Positions 1 to 11,288 of a stretch of DNA of 64,000 bases are shown piece by piece. Where the stretch lies: contig JACAEX010000078.1 of assembly GCA_013388635.1 (NCBI GenBank), forward strand, positions 1 through 64,000, in the 5' to 3' direction. Position numbers and translations under genes: made by a program. This stretch comes from Syntrophaceae bacterium (GTDB taxonomy: Bacteria; Desulfobacterota; BSN033; UBA1163). Each line of letters starts with the position of its first letter. Positions within the stretch are counted from its first letter, which is position 1. The notes beneath the pieces were generated by a model. It was not told the origin of the DNA. It saw only the letters and a program-made list of their open reading frames with translations, and did not search any database.

Positions 1-456
1 CGTAAATGTCAGCCTTCGATATATGTAGCGCTAACGAAACCCTTTGATATAAATCGGTTCATTTCAGTAACCACCTACCGCATCATTCTATCTGAAACAG
101 ATTTTATTCCCCTCGAGGGGCGCGATAGAAAGGACGGGACATCCTATATTGCTCCTGTCAAGAGGGAAAACGAAAGGATTTTATCTTTTATAATAACGAT
201 AACTTAGAAAGTTGGTTTGACTGTGAAAACATTCCTCCCTTCGAATCCCATGGTGGATTTACGTTTGCCTCGACGAATCTCCCGCCAATGACGAACTCTG
301 AATCTAAGCGTTATCATGATCCGGCATGTCCCGCCAAAGTGGGACCACCCAGCATCCCTTATCCAGATTCCAAAGTTCAGCGAGAGGCCCAGCAATTGTC
401 CCGCACGAGGTCCCCAATAAGCCTCAATGTTGGTTCTCAGATCAAGAGGGACGGAG

Positions 457-576
457 ATGGACGGGGCATTCTATCACATCACCTCCCGAGGCGATGAACG
501 CAAAAAGATCTTCCGGATCGAAAAGGACCCCCTACAGAAAGCAGTCCAGCGTCTCAAGAGCAGGCTGGGTGAATAG
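457..576 (+). pseudogene. Remnant of REP-associated/IS200-like (Y1) transposase
   Basis: Manual translation from ATG 457 gives MDGAFYHITSRGDERKKIFRIEKDPLQKAVQRLKSRLGE*, which resembles the RAYT N-terminus (xMDGAxYHITSRGxxRxxIF) joined to a short C-terminal piece. Confidence 0.6.
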
Positions 577-632
577 TGTAGACCTGAACCCTCTTATCCA
601 GTAGTCTCTCTTCTGAAAAGGTTGGCAGGTTC

Positions 633-1217
633 TTAAGGTTTTATCGCTCTTCGGCCTTCTGAGAAGGCCTTTTCAGATATTTTTAAATTGATTTCTCGAA
701 ATCTCGGATGGGTCACTGTTTCGATGGCCTCCTTCAGCCTCTCATGAGAAAAAGGAAATCTGGGATGGGCAGAGGCAAAACTGATCAGGGCGATATTGGC
801 TGATTGGGCTGACCCAAGTTCCCCGGCCAGTTGATCCGCTCCGAATATATAAACCTCGATCCCCTTCTCTTTGAGGTAAGCTCTGATCTGCCTCTCCATA
901 TAATCCGGATCCGGAGCATTGATAAAACAGAGGCCGCCGTTCTGGCCATTTGTAGAGGGTTTGAGAAAGGGAAGGGTCCTGTAGGCCTCGTTCTTTTCAA
1001 GAGAGAGGAGAATGTCCGCACCTCCTCTTTTGACGAGGGGGCTGTTGAATTCTCCGATCTTCAAATAGGTGATCACAGACCCTCCCCGCTGACTCATCCC
1101 ATGATCTTCTGAACCGATCAGCGGGTATCCTTCTCGAAGCGCCATCTCGGAGAAGATCCGTGTGAGCAGGAGAACCCCTTGCCCCCCTACGCCGGATATA
1201 ATAATCTGGACGTTCAT
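633..1217 (-). CDS. iorB: Indolepyruvate ferredoxin oxidoreductase beta subunit
   Basis: MNVQIIISGVGGQGVLLLTRIFSEMALREGY...; adjacent to iorA; internal start chosen inside the 295-aa ORF. Confidence 0.85.
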   Translation of the reverse strand: MNVQIIISGVGGQGVLLLTRIFSEMALREGYPLIGSEDHGMSQRGGSVITYLKIGEFNSPLVKRGGADILLSLEKNEAYRTLPFLKPSTNGQNGGLCFINAPDPDYMERQIRAYLKEKGIEVYIFGADQLAGELGSAQSANIALISFASAHPRFPFSHERLKEAIETVTHPRFREINLKISEKAFSEGRRAIKP

Positions 1218-1297
1218 GATGTGCAGCTTCCCTTCACCCCTGCCTACCGGCAGGCAGGCTATCCCTCTCCCACCAGGGGAGAGGGGAATGGAGTGGC

Positions 1298-3406
1298 TCA
1301 ACTGACTTGGTAGATGGCTTCCTGAGCGCAAACCTCCATGCAGAGACCGCAGTCCACGCAGGTCAGTCGATTGATCTCCACGCGTCCGTCCTCTCTCCTG
1401 ACCAGAGAAGGGCATTCGAATCGTTTCAAGCAGAAACCACAGCCGATGCATGCACCCACAGAAGGCATCTCGATCGCAGAGGTCGGACACTCCACGACGC
1501 AGACGCGGCAACCGGTACATCTATCGTAATCGATGACATACCCACTCTCGGTTCTGGAGATCGCCTGTTCAGGACACTGGATCATACAGGTATCGCATTG
1601 AGCACAGGCCTCCTCCTGATACACAGGCAGAAGGGACCGATCCATCGCTCCGCTTTTCACCGGTGGAAGACCTTTCTCTGGTGGAGGAATATGACGGATC
1701 TCCACCTTGATCGGTTTGATCTTGAGCTGGTCCTTCTGATGGATGACACAGGGATAGCGGGCGATGAGAACCGCCATGCCACCGTCTCGCTGCTGAGTAT
1801 ATCGGTAAGCCTTCTCGGTTTCGCTGATCATCCCCTTGATATCATAGGGATTGACCACACGAATATATCTGACCCCACAGCCCTTGACCAGTTCTTCGAT
1901 CGAGAGAGATCTTCCAGGATGGCCATCAGCTGTGATCCCGGTTTCCGGAGTGGGTTGCATCCCTGTCATCGCTGTAGTCGAATTGTCGAGGATGACAAGA
2001 ACGAAGCGAGCCCCATTGTAGACCGCATTCAGAAGGCCCTGTGTCCCGGAATGGTAGAAGGTTGAGTCTCCAATGGTGGCGATGATGGGCATCTCTTTAC
2101 CATCTTGATGATAGGCTTGATACAGGCCGCTTGCAATGGTGATGGCAGCCCCCATGTCGTGACAGGTATCGACCGCTTCCATATTCATCCCCAGGGTGTA
2201 GCATCCGATGTCGCTGGGGAAGATACCGTTGGGAAAGGCCTTCTTAATGGCAAAAAAGGAGGCCCGGTGAGGACAGCCGGAGCAGAGGGTGGGTCGGCGA
2301 ACGGGCAGGCCAAGGCCAGCTACCATTTTTTCGAGAGATAGAGTGGATGTGCTCTCCTCTATGGGAATGGAGAATCTGCGGCAGAGATCCCCTATCACCT
2401 GAGCAATGGTTTCAGGAAGCATTTCTCCTTCGTTTGGAATGGTTCCATCCAATCGGCCGATCACTTTTGACTTGTCACGGATCTGAAGTTCGATGACCGG
2501 TTCGGTCTCCTCAAGGATCAGGAGGTGATCGCATTTCTGGAGGAAGGCCTCCACGATAGCATTGGGGAAGGGAAATGGAGTCCCTATCTTGAGGATGGGG
2601 ATCTCTTTCTGAAGGCCCTTCTCAAGGAGAATGTCCCTTGCGATGGCATACCCAATCCCACCGGCGATGATCCCTAAGACGGCTCTGTCCCGATCATTCT
2701 CGATGAAGTTGAGAGAGGTCATGGAGTTGAACTCTTCGGCGATATGCTTAAGCTTTGCATTGAGCTGCTTATGGAGGGTGAAACGAAATCTCGGTGTTGC
2801 GCTCCATCGCTCGGGATTGTGCTGAAAGGCTGCTCTCCTTTCCATTTTACGAACGGGATGAAAGGAGACGGTCTGCTGGGCATGAGAAACCCTCAGCACC
2901 GGACGGAGAATGACCGGGATCTGGTATTTCTCAGAAATTTCGAAGGCAGTGGGCAACATCTCCTGGGCCTCTCTCGGATTGGCAGGATCGAAGACCGGAA
3001 CCTTTGCAAACATGGCCATAAACCGGGTGTCCTGCTCCGTCTGGGAGGAGTAGGGCCCTGGGTCATCACAGACGACGATCACAAATCCGCCGATCGTTCC
3101 AATGTAGGCGGAACTCATGAGGGGATCGGCGGCCACATTGAGCCCCACCTGTTTCATAGCCACAGCAGCCCGTTTACCGGTGTATGAGACAGCGAGCGCA
3201 TTCTCGAAGGCCACCTTTTCATTGGTCGACCACTCCACGTAGATGTCGAGATCGTTCTCCTCCTTAAATCGAACCACAGCCGGCAGGATCTCTGAACTCG
3301 GGGTTCCGGGATAGGCGGCGAAGAATTGGCATCCGGCTTCTACAAGACCTCTTGCAATCGCTTCGTTTCCAAGAAGGACCCGTTTTTCTTTCTCCGACAT
3401 GATCAC
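1298..3406 (-). CDS. iorA: Indolepyruvate ferredoxin oxidoreductase alpha subunit with extended Fe-S C-terminus
   Basis: LLGNEAIARGLVEAGCQFFAAYPGTPSSEI...; TPP-binding region GDSTFYHSG; C-terminal Cys motifs. Confidence 0.9.
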   Translation of the reverse strand: MIMSEKEKRVLLGNEAIARGLVEAGCQFFAAYPGTPSSEILPAVVRFKEENDLDIYVEWSTNEKVAFENALAVSYTGKRAAVAMKQVGLNVAADPLMSSAYIGTIGGFVIVVCDDPGPYSSQTEQDTRFMAMFAKVPVFDPANPREAQEMLPTAFEISEKYQIPVILRPVLRVSHAQQTVSFHPVRKMERRAAFQHNPERWSATPRFRFTLHKQLNAKLKHIAEEFNSMTSLNFIENDRDRAVLGIIAGGIGYAIARDILLEKGLQKEIPILKIGTPFPFPNAIVEAFLQKCDHLLILEETEPVIELQIRDKSKVIGRLDGTIPNEGEMLPETIAQVIGDLCRRFSIPIEESTSTLSLEKMVAGLGLPVRRPTLCSGCPHRASFFAIKKAFPNGIFPSDIGCYTLGMNMEAVDTCHDMGAAITIASGLYQAYHQDGKEMPIIATIGDSTFYHSGTQGLLNAVYNGARFVLVILDNSTTAMTGMQPTPETGITADGHPGRSLSIEELVKGCGVRYIRVVNPYDIKGMISETEKAYRYTQQRDGGMAVLIARYPCVIHQKDQLKIKPIKVEIRHIPPPEKGLPPVKSGAMDRSLLPVYQEEACAQCDTCMIQCPEQAISRTESGYVIDYDRCTGCRVCVVECPTSAIEMPSVGACIGCGFCLKRFECPSLVRREDGRVEINRLTCVDCGLCMEVCAQEAIYQVS

Positions 3407-3517
3407 CTTTCTGCCTGCTCAAGGCCTCTCGTAGCCAGTCGCCCCGCCACCGAGAACTGAGGAGAAGGGGAAGGAGGGCGTGAAGAAATTTTAAACCATG
3501 CGATCGAGAATCTCAAC

Positions 3518-3790
3518 TCATCGCTTTTCTTCGTTTTTGCTCTTCCTGGCCTTTTCGACCAGTTCCACAATCGTCTGGATCCTCGTCTTGGCAGGAGAGG
3601 CAAGGGCGCGCTCGATCTGATCAACTGAGTAGTGTTCGTTCAGGAATGCTCGTATTGCGAATCTGAACTCCCAGCAGATGATGACTTGTCTGCAAGGAAG
3701 GCCTTCATTCACTGTGCGGCAGTATCGGAAGGGGACTTCTCCGCCCAATTGCGGGCATCGAATGGTAAGGGCATCGTGTTCCTCGATCAT
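3518..3790 (-). CDS. Small conserved hypothetical protein with Cys residues
   Basis: 90-aa ORF immediately upstream of iorA on the same strand. Confidence 0.5.
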   Translation of the reverse strand: MIEEHDALTIRCPQLGGEVPFRYCRTVNEGLPCRQVIICWEFRFAIRAFLNEHYSVDQIERALASPAKTRIQTIVELVEKARKSKNEEKR

Positions 3791-3825
3791 TTCATAAGTA
3801 TCTCAGCACCATCTCACCCAAAAAA

Positions 3826-3848
3826 TCCTGCGGGCCGAGCCCGCAGGA
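3826..3848 (-). terminator. Intrinsic terminator downstream of trpB-like gene
   Basis: Minus-strand TCCTGCGGGC-TCG-GCCCGCAGGA followed by TTTTTT; perfect 10-bp stem. Confidence 0.85.
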
Positions 3849-3856
3849 CGCTTGGA

Positions 3857-5248
3857 TTAAACAGGTTTTCCCTTTCTCATCATCTTTGGCTTGGGCAGGC
3901 CTTCCACTCCTTTAAGAGATTTCCTCATCTCCTCTTCCGGCAGTGGGTAATCGACCAGCTTTCCACTGAAATAGGAGTCATAGCCGCCCAGGTCCATCAG
4001 GCCATGGCCACTCCAGTTGAGCAGGATGACCTTCTCTTTTCCCTCCTCTTTGGCCCTCTTCGCCTCTTCAATCACTGTGCAGATCGCATGGCTGGTCTCA
4101 GGAGCTGGGATCGCCCCCTCGGTTCTCGCCCACTGGACAGCGGCGGCATAGGCCTCTAATTGGTTGTAAGCCCTTGGCTCGATCAGTCCCTCGATGATCA
4201 ATTGGCTGAGAAGAGGGGCGATACCATGGTATCGTAACCCTCCGGCATGGATCGGCGGTGGGATGAAGGCATGTCCGAGGCTATGCATGGGAAGAAGGGG
4301 GGTCGTGGCAGCGGTATCACCGAAGTCGTAAATGAAGGGAGCCCGGGTCATCGTAGGGCAGGAGGCTGGTTCTGCAGGGATGATGGTGATCTTGGCACCG
4401 TTGATCTTATCCAGAACGAAGGGGAAGGAGAGACCGGCAAAGTTACTTCCACCGCCTGCGCAACCTGTGACCACATCGACCTTCTTCTCTCCAAACTTCT
4501 CTAACTGTTTTTTTGCCTCGAGGCCGATGATCGTCTGGTGCATGAGGACATGGTTCAAGACGCTTCCCAATGAGTACCGCGTATCCTTGGAGGTGACCGC
4601 ATCCTCAATCGCCTCGCTGATGGCAATTCCAAGGCTTCCCGGAGAGTCCGGGTTTTCTTCTAAGATCTTTCTCCCTGCATTCGTATCTTTGCTCGGGCTG
4701 GGAACACAATTCGCTCCCCAGGTGTTCATCATCAGGCGTCGATAGGGTTTTTGATCATAGCTGATCCTCACCATGTAGACCTTACACTCCAATCCGTAAA
4801 GGCAACAGGCAAAACTGAGGGCGCTTCCCCACTGCCCGGCGCCGGTCTCTGTGGTCATCCGTTTGATCCCGAAGATCTTGTTATAGTAGGCCTGGGCAAC
4901 GGCCGTGTTGGGCTTATGGCTTCCCGGAGGGCTGACGCCCTCGTTCTTATAGTAGATTCTTGCAGGCGTTTCCAAAGCCCTCTCAAGGGCATAGGCTCGA
5001 TGAAGCGGGGTCGGTCTCCAGAGAAGGAGCTTCTCCATCACCCCATCAGGGATATCGATCCAGCGTTGCTGGCTGACCTCCTGTTCGATCAGGTTCATCG
5101 GGAAGACAGGAGCAAGATCCTGAGGACCGATCGGCTTTCCGGTTCCAGGATGGATGGGTGGCTGAAGGGGGGTTGGAAGATCTGCCTGGATATTATACCA
5201 TTGCTTTGGAATCTCATCCTCTCTGAGAAAAACCTTGAACTCCTTCAT
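3857..5248 (-). CDS. TrpB-like PLP-dependent enzyme (TrpB2 type)
   Basis: [64 protein letters not shown]. Confidence 0.85.
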   Translation of the reverse strand: MKEFKVFLREDEIPKQWYNIQADLPTPLQPPIHPGTGKPIGPQDLAPVFPMNLIEQEVSQQRWIDIPDGVMEKLLLWRPTPLHRAYALERALETPARIYYKNEGVSPPGSHKPNTAVAQAYYNKIFGIKRMTTETGAGQWGSALSFACCLYGLECKVYMVRISYDQKPYRRLMMNTWGANCVPSPSKDTNAGRKILEENPDSPGSLGIAISEAIEDAVTSKDTRYSLGSVLNHVLMHQTIIGLEAKKQLEKFGEKKVDVVTGCAGGGSNFAGLSFPFVLDKINGAKITIIPAEPASCPTMTRAPFIYDFGDTAATTPLLPMHSLGHAFIPPPIHAGGLRYHGIAPLLSQLIIEGLIEPRAYNQLEAYAAAVQWARTEGAIPAPETSHAICTVIEEAKRAKEEGKEKVILLNWSGHGLMDLGGYDSYFSGKLVDYPLPEEEMRKSLKGVEGLPKPKMMRKGKPV

Positions 5249-5676
5249 AGGCTCCTCCTTCTGTTTTAAAAAATTTTCTTAAGTTTGAAGACAATTCACC
5301 CTCGTCTCCTTTTCTAAGTGATTGAGTAGAAGAGTACGGTCCCCCCCAAACTTGAATTTCCCAATATCAATAATTGACCGTATTGTCAAGAGATATTTGT
5401 TTGTTACGTCCTATCTTTGAAGGAATTTGAAAAGTAGGGGGGATGAGAGATTCAGTTAATCATTAACGGAGAACAAGGCCCAGCGATCCATCAGTTGCTC
5501 AGGAAATGTAAGTCTCAGGTAATGGTCAGGGTAAAGATGCCAGTTTAGTTGATGGGTTAGGTCATTGGTCTTAAAGATTTCAGCTTACGCCTTGCCTTTG
5601 CCCAAACTGGCTTCCTAAGCTTAACCCCAACCCTGATGACAAGGTCCGTTTTCATGGTTTGAGGGTGACGGAGCGG

Positions 5677-7434
5677 TCAGGTAAGGTTTTTCTGAAACAG
5701 TGGCTCCCTCGCCAACCTCAGTTCTAAGTCACATTGGAGACACCGTCTGGCCTCCTTTACGGCCTCTTCGTCATTGAAGGAACGGACGACCTCGGAAAAT
5801 GTATGACACCTTTCTGAAAGAGGTGATTTAGGTGGATCGGACCTTTTGAGATCGGCAAATCCCTTCTCTCTTTTCCCTGTATACGAAAGGTTGCCATCTC
5901 GCTCTGCAAGGGTTTCATCGATCGAGCCGTTACCGCCCAGAAACCTGTCGATCGAGCTTGCGGCCCTCCTTCCAGACTCAATGGCTTCGATGACACTGCT
6001 TGGGCCCTTGACTGCATCACCACCGGCAAAGACACCCTCAATGTTTGTCTTTAATGTAGTTGGATCGGCAGAAAGCGTTCCCGCATCGGAGCATCTGAGT
6101 TCTTCGAAGGTCCCTTCTCTGTCCAGTTGCTGACCGATAGCGATGATGAGATTGTCCGCATCTATTTCGAAATTTGAACCCCTCACCGGTATTGGAGACC
6201 GGCGGCCACTTTGGTCAGGGTCCCCTAATTCCATTCGGATGCACTCAATCCCCGTAAGTCGGCCATTCTTGCTCAGAATCTTGACCGGCGCTGTTAAAAA
6301 ATGGAAGGTCACACCTTCCTGCTCGGCTTCATCCACCTCTGCCCTCATCGCCGGCATTTCCGAGCGGGTGCGGCGGTAGAGAACGATAACTTTTTCAGCG
6401 CCAAGACGTTTCGCAACACGAGCAGCATCGATAGCACTATTCCCTCCACCTATGACGACCACCTTTCCCCGGAGGAGAATCCTTTCTCCCCCATTCACCC
6501 TTTCGAGGAATTCGATTCCCCAGAATAGGCCATCTGGGGAGGTACCCTCCAGATCGATTCTCCTGCTGGATTGTAGACCTGTGGCGACAAAGATCGCCTC
6601 AAAACCCTCTCTTTTCAGTTGGCCGAAATCGAAATCTCTTCCCAATTTTGTGTCTGTCTTGAGTTCGACTCCCAGGCTTAAAATCCGATCGATCTCCGAG
6701 TCGAGAACCTCGTCCGGCAGCCGGTAACGCGGGATTCCATACCTCATCATTCCTCCAGGCTTCGATCTCCCTTCGAAAACGGTAACCTGATGGCCTTTCT
6801 TTCTGAGGTAGAAGGCCGCTGTCAGACCGGCAGGACCTGCGCCGACCACAGCTGCCCGATGACCGGTATCCCCTGCCACTTTCAAGCCGACTTCAAGTTT
6901 AGCACCGGCTTTGTCAGCGGCATATCTTTTCAACGCACAGATGGAGATCGGTTGATTCACCTCTCCCCTCCGGCAGTCACGCTCGCATGGATGGGTGCAG
7001 ACGCGACCCAGGATTCCAGGGAAGGGGACCTTTTCGAGAATGACCTTGTAGGCCTGTTCAGGATTCCCCTGAGCGATCAGTCTCAGGTACCCGGGAACAT
7101 CGATCCCGGCAGGACATGCTTTTGTGCAGGCTGGCGGACCTTCGGGAACGTACTGCTCGGCCGAGATGGAGCGAATCGGCCTGATGATATCGAGGATTGC
7201 AATGCCATTGGGGCAGACGGTCTCGCATCTGGCGCAGGTGGTACAAAACCATGGAAGAGGAGAATCTGAGATCTGATCGATGAGGTCGAGCTCCACATGT
7301 CTGAGAATCCGTCGAATGTTGAAATCCTTCACACCGGTCATGGGACACGCTGAGCTACAGGTCCCGCATTGCTCACAGGTTCTGAACCTCTTCACATCGT
7401 TTAGCCTTTCCCTGAAGAGCGCACTCCTGTCCAT
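5677..7434 (-). CDS. HdrC-like 4Fe-4S domain fused to GltD/NfnB-like FAD/NAD(P) oxidoreductase
   Basis: [12 protein letters not shown] and [12 protein letters not shown] motifs, then [60 protein letters not shown]. Confidence 0.8.
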   Translation of the reverse strand: MDRSALFRERLNDVKRFRTCEQCGTCSSACPMTGVKDFNIRRILRHVELDLIDQISDSPLPWFCTTCARCETVCPNGIAILDIIRPIRSISAEQYVPEGPPACTKACPAGIDVPGYLRLIAQGNPEQAYKVILEKVPFPGILGRVCTHPCERDCRRGEVNQPISICALKRYAADKAGAKLEVGLKVAGDTGHRAAVVGAGPAGLTAAFYLRKKGHQVTVFEGRSKPGGMMRYGIPRYRLPDEVLDSEIDRILSLGVELKTDTKLGRDFDFGQLKREGFEAIFVATGLQSSRRIDLEGTSPDGLFWGIEFLERVNGGERILLRGKVVVIGGGNSAIDAARVAKRLGAEKVIVLYRRTRSEMPAMRAEVDEAEQEGVTFHFLTAPVKILSKNGRLTGIECIRMELGDPDQSGRRSPIPVRGSNFEIDADNLIIAIGQQLDREGTFEELRCSDAGTLSADPTTLKTNIEGVFAGGDAVKGPSSVIEAIESGRRAASSIDRFLGGNGSIDETLAERDGNLSYTGKREKGFADLKRSDPPKSPLSERCHTFSEVVRSFNDEEAVKEARRCLQCDLELRLAREPLFQKNLT

Positions 7435-7447
7435 GGGGCATCCGTCC

Positions 7448-9568
7448 TCACGAAAGTCCGAGTTGTTTCACCATCTCTCTCATCAGAGCAGCGAACTTAG
7501 GCCCATCTGCCGCAGAGCACCAGGCAACCCAGAGCCTGGTCGGATCAAATCCTCTCTTTGTCAACTTCTTTTTGGCCCGCTCCATCCTGTTTTCGCAGGC
7601 ATAGTTGCCCGTGATGTAGTGGCAGGTTGGAAACTCACATCCCACGACCAGGACACCGGCCGCGCCCAGTTCGAAGGCACGTTCGATCAATTTGACGGGC
7701 ACTCTGGCTGAACACATCACCCTGATCAGCCTGCCATTGGGAGGGTACTGGAGTCTGCTCACGCCAGCCATATCGACGCCGCCCAGGGCGCACCAGTGGC
7801 AGACAAAACCGAGGATCTTTTCTCCCGGCTTCTCCTCAAGGGCTGCTTCCACCTGGGCAAGAAGCTGATCATCCGAGTAATGGACGATGGTGATACACTC
7901 CTTTGGGCAGTCGGCGGCGCAGAGGCCACATCCTTTGCACAGAGCCTTGATCACCGAAGGCTGTTGATCATCGCCCAATTGGATGGCGCTGAATGGGCAG
8001 TTCTTGTAACAGAGGCCGCATCTCGTGCACTCGGTTGGATCGATGTCTGCAACGATGCCTTCTGCCTCCACGTATCCTCTTTTCATAGGGATGGAGACCC
8101 TCATCGCCGCTGCAGTTCCCTCCTCAGAACTCTCCTTCAAATTTTTTGGAGACTTTGCGCATCCACAGAGCGCAATGCCCGCTGAGGGGAAATCGACCGG
8201 ACCGAGTTTAACGTGGGCTTCCTGGAAGAAGCCATCCGAATTGGCTGAGACCTTGAGGAGCCCCTTGATCTTTTCCACCGTGTCGTCTCCCTGAAAGGCA
8301 GTGGTGAGGACCAGGAGGTCAGATTTGATCTCTAGTTCCCTTCCGAGAAGAATATCGTGGACATGGACCGAGAGATTCCCGTTGGCACGGGTCACCACGG
8401 GATATCGATCGTCTGGAAATCTGACGAATTTAATCCCTTCTGATTTGGCCTGATCCAAGTCGAAATGTTCCTCCTTTACCATGCTGAGGTCTCTGTAAAG
8501 GATATGGATCCGAATCTCCCTGTTAATTTCTTTAAGGGCAAGGGCATTCTTGACCGAGATTGGGCATCCGAGGTTACAGCACCCCCGGGACTGGTTCTTC
8601 GAATTGACGCAGTTGATCATGACCACATCCTTGATCTTGAGTTCAGAGCGCGCCTGCCTGCCGGACAGGCAAGGGGCTCGGGGTTCGGGGTTTTTGGACA
8701 TTCCGATCAATATTTCCTCAAGCTGGAGCTGGGTGATGACGCGCGGATCCTCTCCATATCCGTATTGTCCTACTGGTTCGATCTCCCTCATCCCGGTCGC
8801 CACCACAATGGTGGAGATATCAAGAGTCTCCCTTCTGTTGTCCTCTTTTGACCTGATCGTCACCTTATAGTTGCCGATGTACCCTTGAACGGTTTCAATC
8901 TCTGTATTGGTGTAGACCTTGATATTTGGGTGGGATGTCACAAGGGCTGCTTTCGTCCTTGCGATTTCAGAGGCTGGGATCGTCTGATGGTGATGAGCCA
9001 CACGGCAAATCCTGTTCAATAGTCCGCCCAGTTGGACGTCCTTTTCTACCAGGACGGCACGGAAACCTTGATCCGCAATGTGAAGGGCAGCCGTCATGCC
9101 TGCTATTCCGCCTCCGATGATCATACAGTCCGTTTTAACGGGAAGCCTGACCTCTTCACCTTCTTCGAGGAGGATGGCTTTGGCCACACCCATTTTAACG
9201 AGGTCCTTTGCCTTTTGCGTGGCGATCTCCGGCTGACCCATATGGACCCAGGAGACCTGTTCCCTGATGCTGACGAATTCGAGGAGATAAGGGTTTAGCC
9301 CCGCCTCTTTGACCGATTGTTTGAAGAGGGGTTCGTGGGTCCTCGGCGTACAGGAGGCGATCACCACCCGGTTCAGCTGGTGCTGTTTGATGGCTTCCTT
9401 AAGCCGGGCCAGGTAATCGACGGAACACGACCACTTGCCCTCATCTGCAAAGGCCACGCCTTTGAGGCCCCTGGCGTACTCCACCACCTCTGGGACGTTG
9501 AGAAAACCTGCGATGTTTGACCCGCAGTCACAGATGAATACGCCTACCCTGACCGACTCATCCATCAC
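7448..9568 (-). CDS. HdrA-like flavoprotein with ferredoxin motifs and C-terminal MvhD-like domain
   Basis: [62 protein letters not shown]...MCSARVP...GCEFPTCHY. Confidence 0.85.
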   Translation of the reverse strand: MMDESVRVGVFICDCGSNIAGFLNVPEVVEYARGLKGVAFADEGKWSCSVDYLARLKEAIKQHQLNRVVIASCTPRTHEPLFKQSVKEAGLNPYLLEFVSIREQVSWVHMGQPEIATQKAKDLVKMGVAKAILLEEGEEVRLPVKTDCMIIGGGIAGMTAALHIADQGFRAVLVEKDVQLGGLLNRICRVAHHHQTIPASEIARTKAALVTSHPNIKVYTNTEIETVQGYIGNYKVTIRSKEDNRRETLDISTIVVATGMREIEPVGQYGYGEDPRVITQLQLEEILIGMSKNPEPRAPCLSGRQARSELKIKDVVMINCVNSKNQSRGCCNLGCPISVKNALALKEINREIRIHILYRDLSMVKEEHFDLDQAKSEGIKFVRFPDDRYPVVTRANGNLSVHVHDILLGRELEIKSDLLVLTTAFQGDDTVEKIKGLLKVSANSDGFFQEAHVKLGPVDFPSAGIALCGCAKSPKNLKESSEEGTAAAMRVSIPMKRGYVEAEGIVADIDPTECTRCGLCYKNCPFSAIQLGDDQQPSVIKALCKGCGLCAADCPKECITIVHYSDDQLLAQVEAALEEKPGEKILGFVCHWCALGGVDMAGVSRLQYPPNGRLIRVMCSARVPVKLIERAFELGAAGVLVVGCEFPTCHYITGNYACENRMERAKKKLTKRGFDPTRLWVAWCSAADGPKFAALMREMVKQLGLS
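8655..8671. repeat. Palindromic repeat inside HdrA-like CDS
   Basis: TGCCTG-CCGGA-CAGGCA; a related palindrome TGCCTACCGGCAGGCA lies at 1241-1256 between iorA and iorB. Confidence 0.65.
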
Positions 9569-9569
9569 G

Positions 9570-10925
9570 TCAGCTCACCTCTTTTGTTAGGACCGCTTTC
9601 ATGCTTGCTGCAGAGGCCTGGACGACCGATTCAGAGATATCGATCGGACCTGTTGCGCCGCCGCAGAGATAGATCCCTTCAACGTTGGTTTCCAGGGGCG
9701 CAAAGAGAGGGTCCTTCTCTTTGAAGAACCCGAGGTGATCCAGTTCGAGGTTTAACACCTTTGCAAGGCTCTGGTTCCGATCGCTCGGGATCAGGCCTGT
9801 GGAAAGGACGAGCAGCTCCACCTCTTCCTTCTTCAGCTCCCCTGTCATCAGGTCCTCATAGCGGATCGTTAAATCCTTAGTGATCGGATCCTCAAAGACA
9901 TCGTAAGGTCTGGCCTTGACATATCTCACACCCTTCTCGATCGCCTTCTGGTAGAATCCCCAGAACCCCTTTCCGTACGCCTTGAGGTCATTGTAGAAGA
10001 TCGTCGTCTCTACGGAGGCATCATGTTCTTTGGTGATGATCGTCTGTTTGGTTGCGATCATACAGCAAACCTTCGAACAGTAGGGCAGGCCGTTGGCCAA
10101 TCCTCTTCCGGCACATTGAACCCAGGCGATCCTATGAGCATGTTTCTGATCGGAGGGTCTGATGATCTGTCCTGCGGTTGGCCCTCCTGCGTTCATCAAT
10201 CTCTCAAATTGGGTGTTCGTAATCACGTTGTCGTAGAGACCGTAACCGTACAGAGCTGAAGGAACAGGAGCATCCTGGATGCCCGTTGCGACAACGATAC
10301 TCTTTACCTCGATATCGATATTCTTATTCGACTGCCAGAGACGCACCGCATCTTTTCCTTCCTTCTTACAGGCGGCGACGCACAGGGCGATGGGGCATTC
10401 GCGACATTGGCTACAATCGACCACGCATCCTCCCACGCAGGCCCCTTTTTGACGGAGCTTGCCAAAACGACAGTCCGGATTGATATAGACCGCATTGGGG
10501 ACGGCCTGAGGGAAGGCGATGGAGATGAGCTTACGCATCCCGCCGATCTTCCCGTCCATCTGATCAGGAAGGCTGACCGGGCAGGCATCCACGCAGGCGC
10601 GACACCCCGTGCATTTCTCCTCATCGACAAATCTGGCCCTTTTCACCAGCCTCACCTTAAAGAGTCCGTTCCCTTTCTTAACCCTTCTGACCTCTGTGTT
10701 GGTCAGGATCTCCACATTGGGTTGATGGTTCACCTCGTACATGAGCGGAGCCTCGATGCAGATGGAGCAGTCATTGGTGGGGAAGGTCTTGTCCAGCCTT
10801 GCCATCATCCCGCCTATGCTGGGCGTGTCATCTACGAGATAGACCTGGATCCCGTACTTGGAGGCATTCAGGGCGCAGTTAATTCCGGCGATTCCTCCGC
10901 CGATGATCAATATGGATTCGGTCAT
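9570..10925 (-). CDS. HdrA-like FAD/Fe-S protein
   Basis: [67 protein letters not shown]. Confidence 0.85.
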   Translation of the reverse strand: MTESILIIGGGIAGINCALNASKYGIQVYLVDDTPSIGGMMARLDKTFPTNDCSICIEAPLMYEVNHQPNVEILTNTEVRRVKKGNGLFKVRLVKRARFVDEEKCTGCRACVDACPVSLPDQMDGKIGGMRKLISIAFPQAVPNAVYINPDCRFGKLRQKGACVGGCVVDCSQCRECPIALCVAACKKEGKDAVRLWQSNKNIDIEVKSIVVATGIQDAPVPSALYGYGLYDNVITNTQFERLMNAGGPTAGQIIRPSDQKHAHRIAWVQCAGRGLANGLPYCSKVCCMIATKQTIITKEHDASVETTIFYNDLKAYGKGFWGFYQKAIEKGVRYVKARPYDVFEDPITKDLTIRYEDLMTGELKKEEVELLVLSTGLIPSDRNQSLAKVLNLELDHLGFFKEKDPLFAPLETNVEGIYLCGGATGPIDISESVVQASAASMKAVLTKEVS

Positions 10926-11053
10926 GGCTCATCCCGTATCTAATACTTAACCCGATCTATTTCTTAATGGTCTGGAGGAGGGGAGAACGTCCCTCATTTT
11001 GGACTGAACCCGTTTGAAGCGATTCCAACGGAAGAGGCGTTTTTCAGGAGGGA

Positions 11054-11260
11054 TCATATCTCTGTTAAAATGATCGCCTTCGTTTCACACACAGCCAAAC
11101 AGGCCTGACACCCCAGGCAATTCTCAGGCCTTGCGGGAAGGGCTTTTTCTGATATCTCAAACACATCCCCCTGGCAAATCCTCACACATTCCCCGCAGCC
11201 CACACATTTTTCTTCGTCGACATGGACGAGATAAACTTCAAAGTCTTTGAATTCCCTCAC
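11054..11260 (-). CDS. 4Fe-4S ferredoxin
   Basis: CVGCGECVRICQ and CLGCQACLAVC. Confidence 0.8.
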   Translation of the reverse strand: MREFKDFEVYLVHVDEEKCVGCGECVRICQGDVFEISEKALPARPENCLGCQACLAVCETKAIILTEI

Positions 11261-11288
11261 CCTCAGGCCCTGATCACGACCGTGGCGT

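Noticed and set aside
204-604. Overlapping short ORFs at the left edge
   Set aside because: No coding signature except the separate RAYT remnant read in another frame
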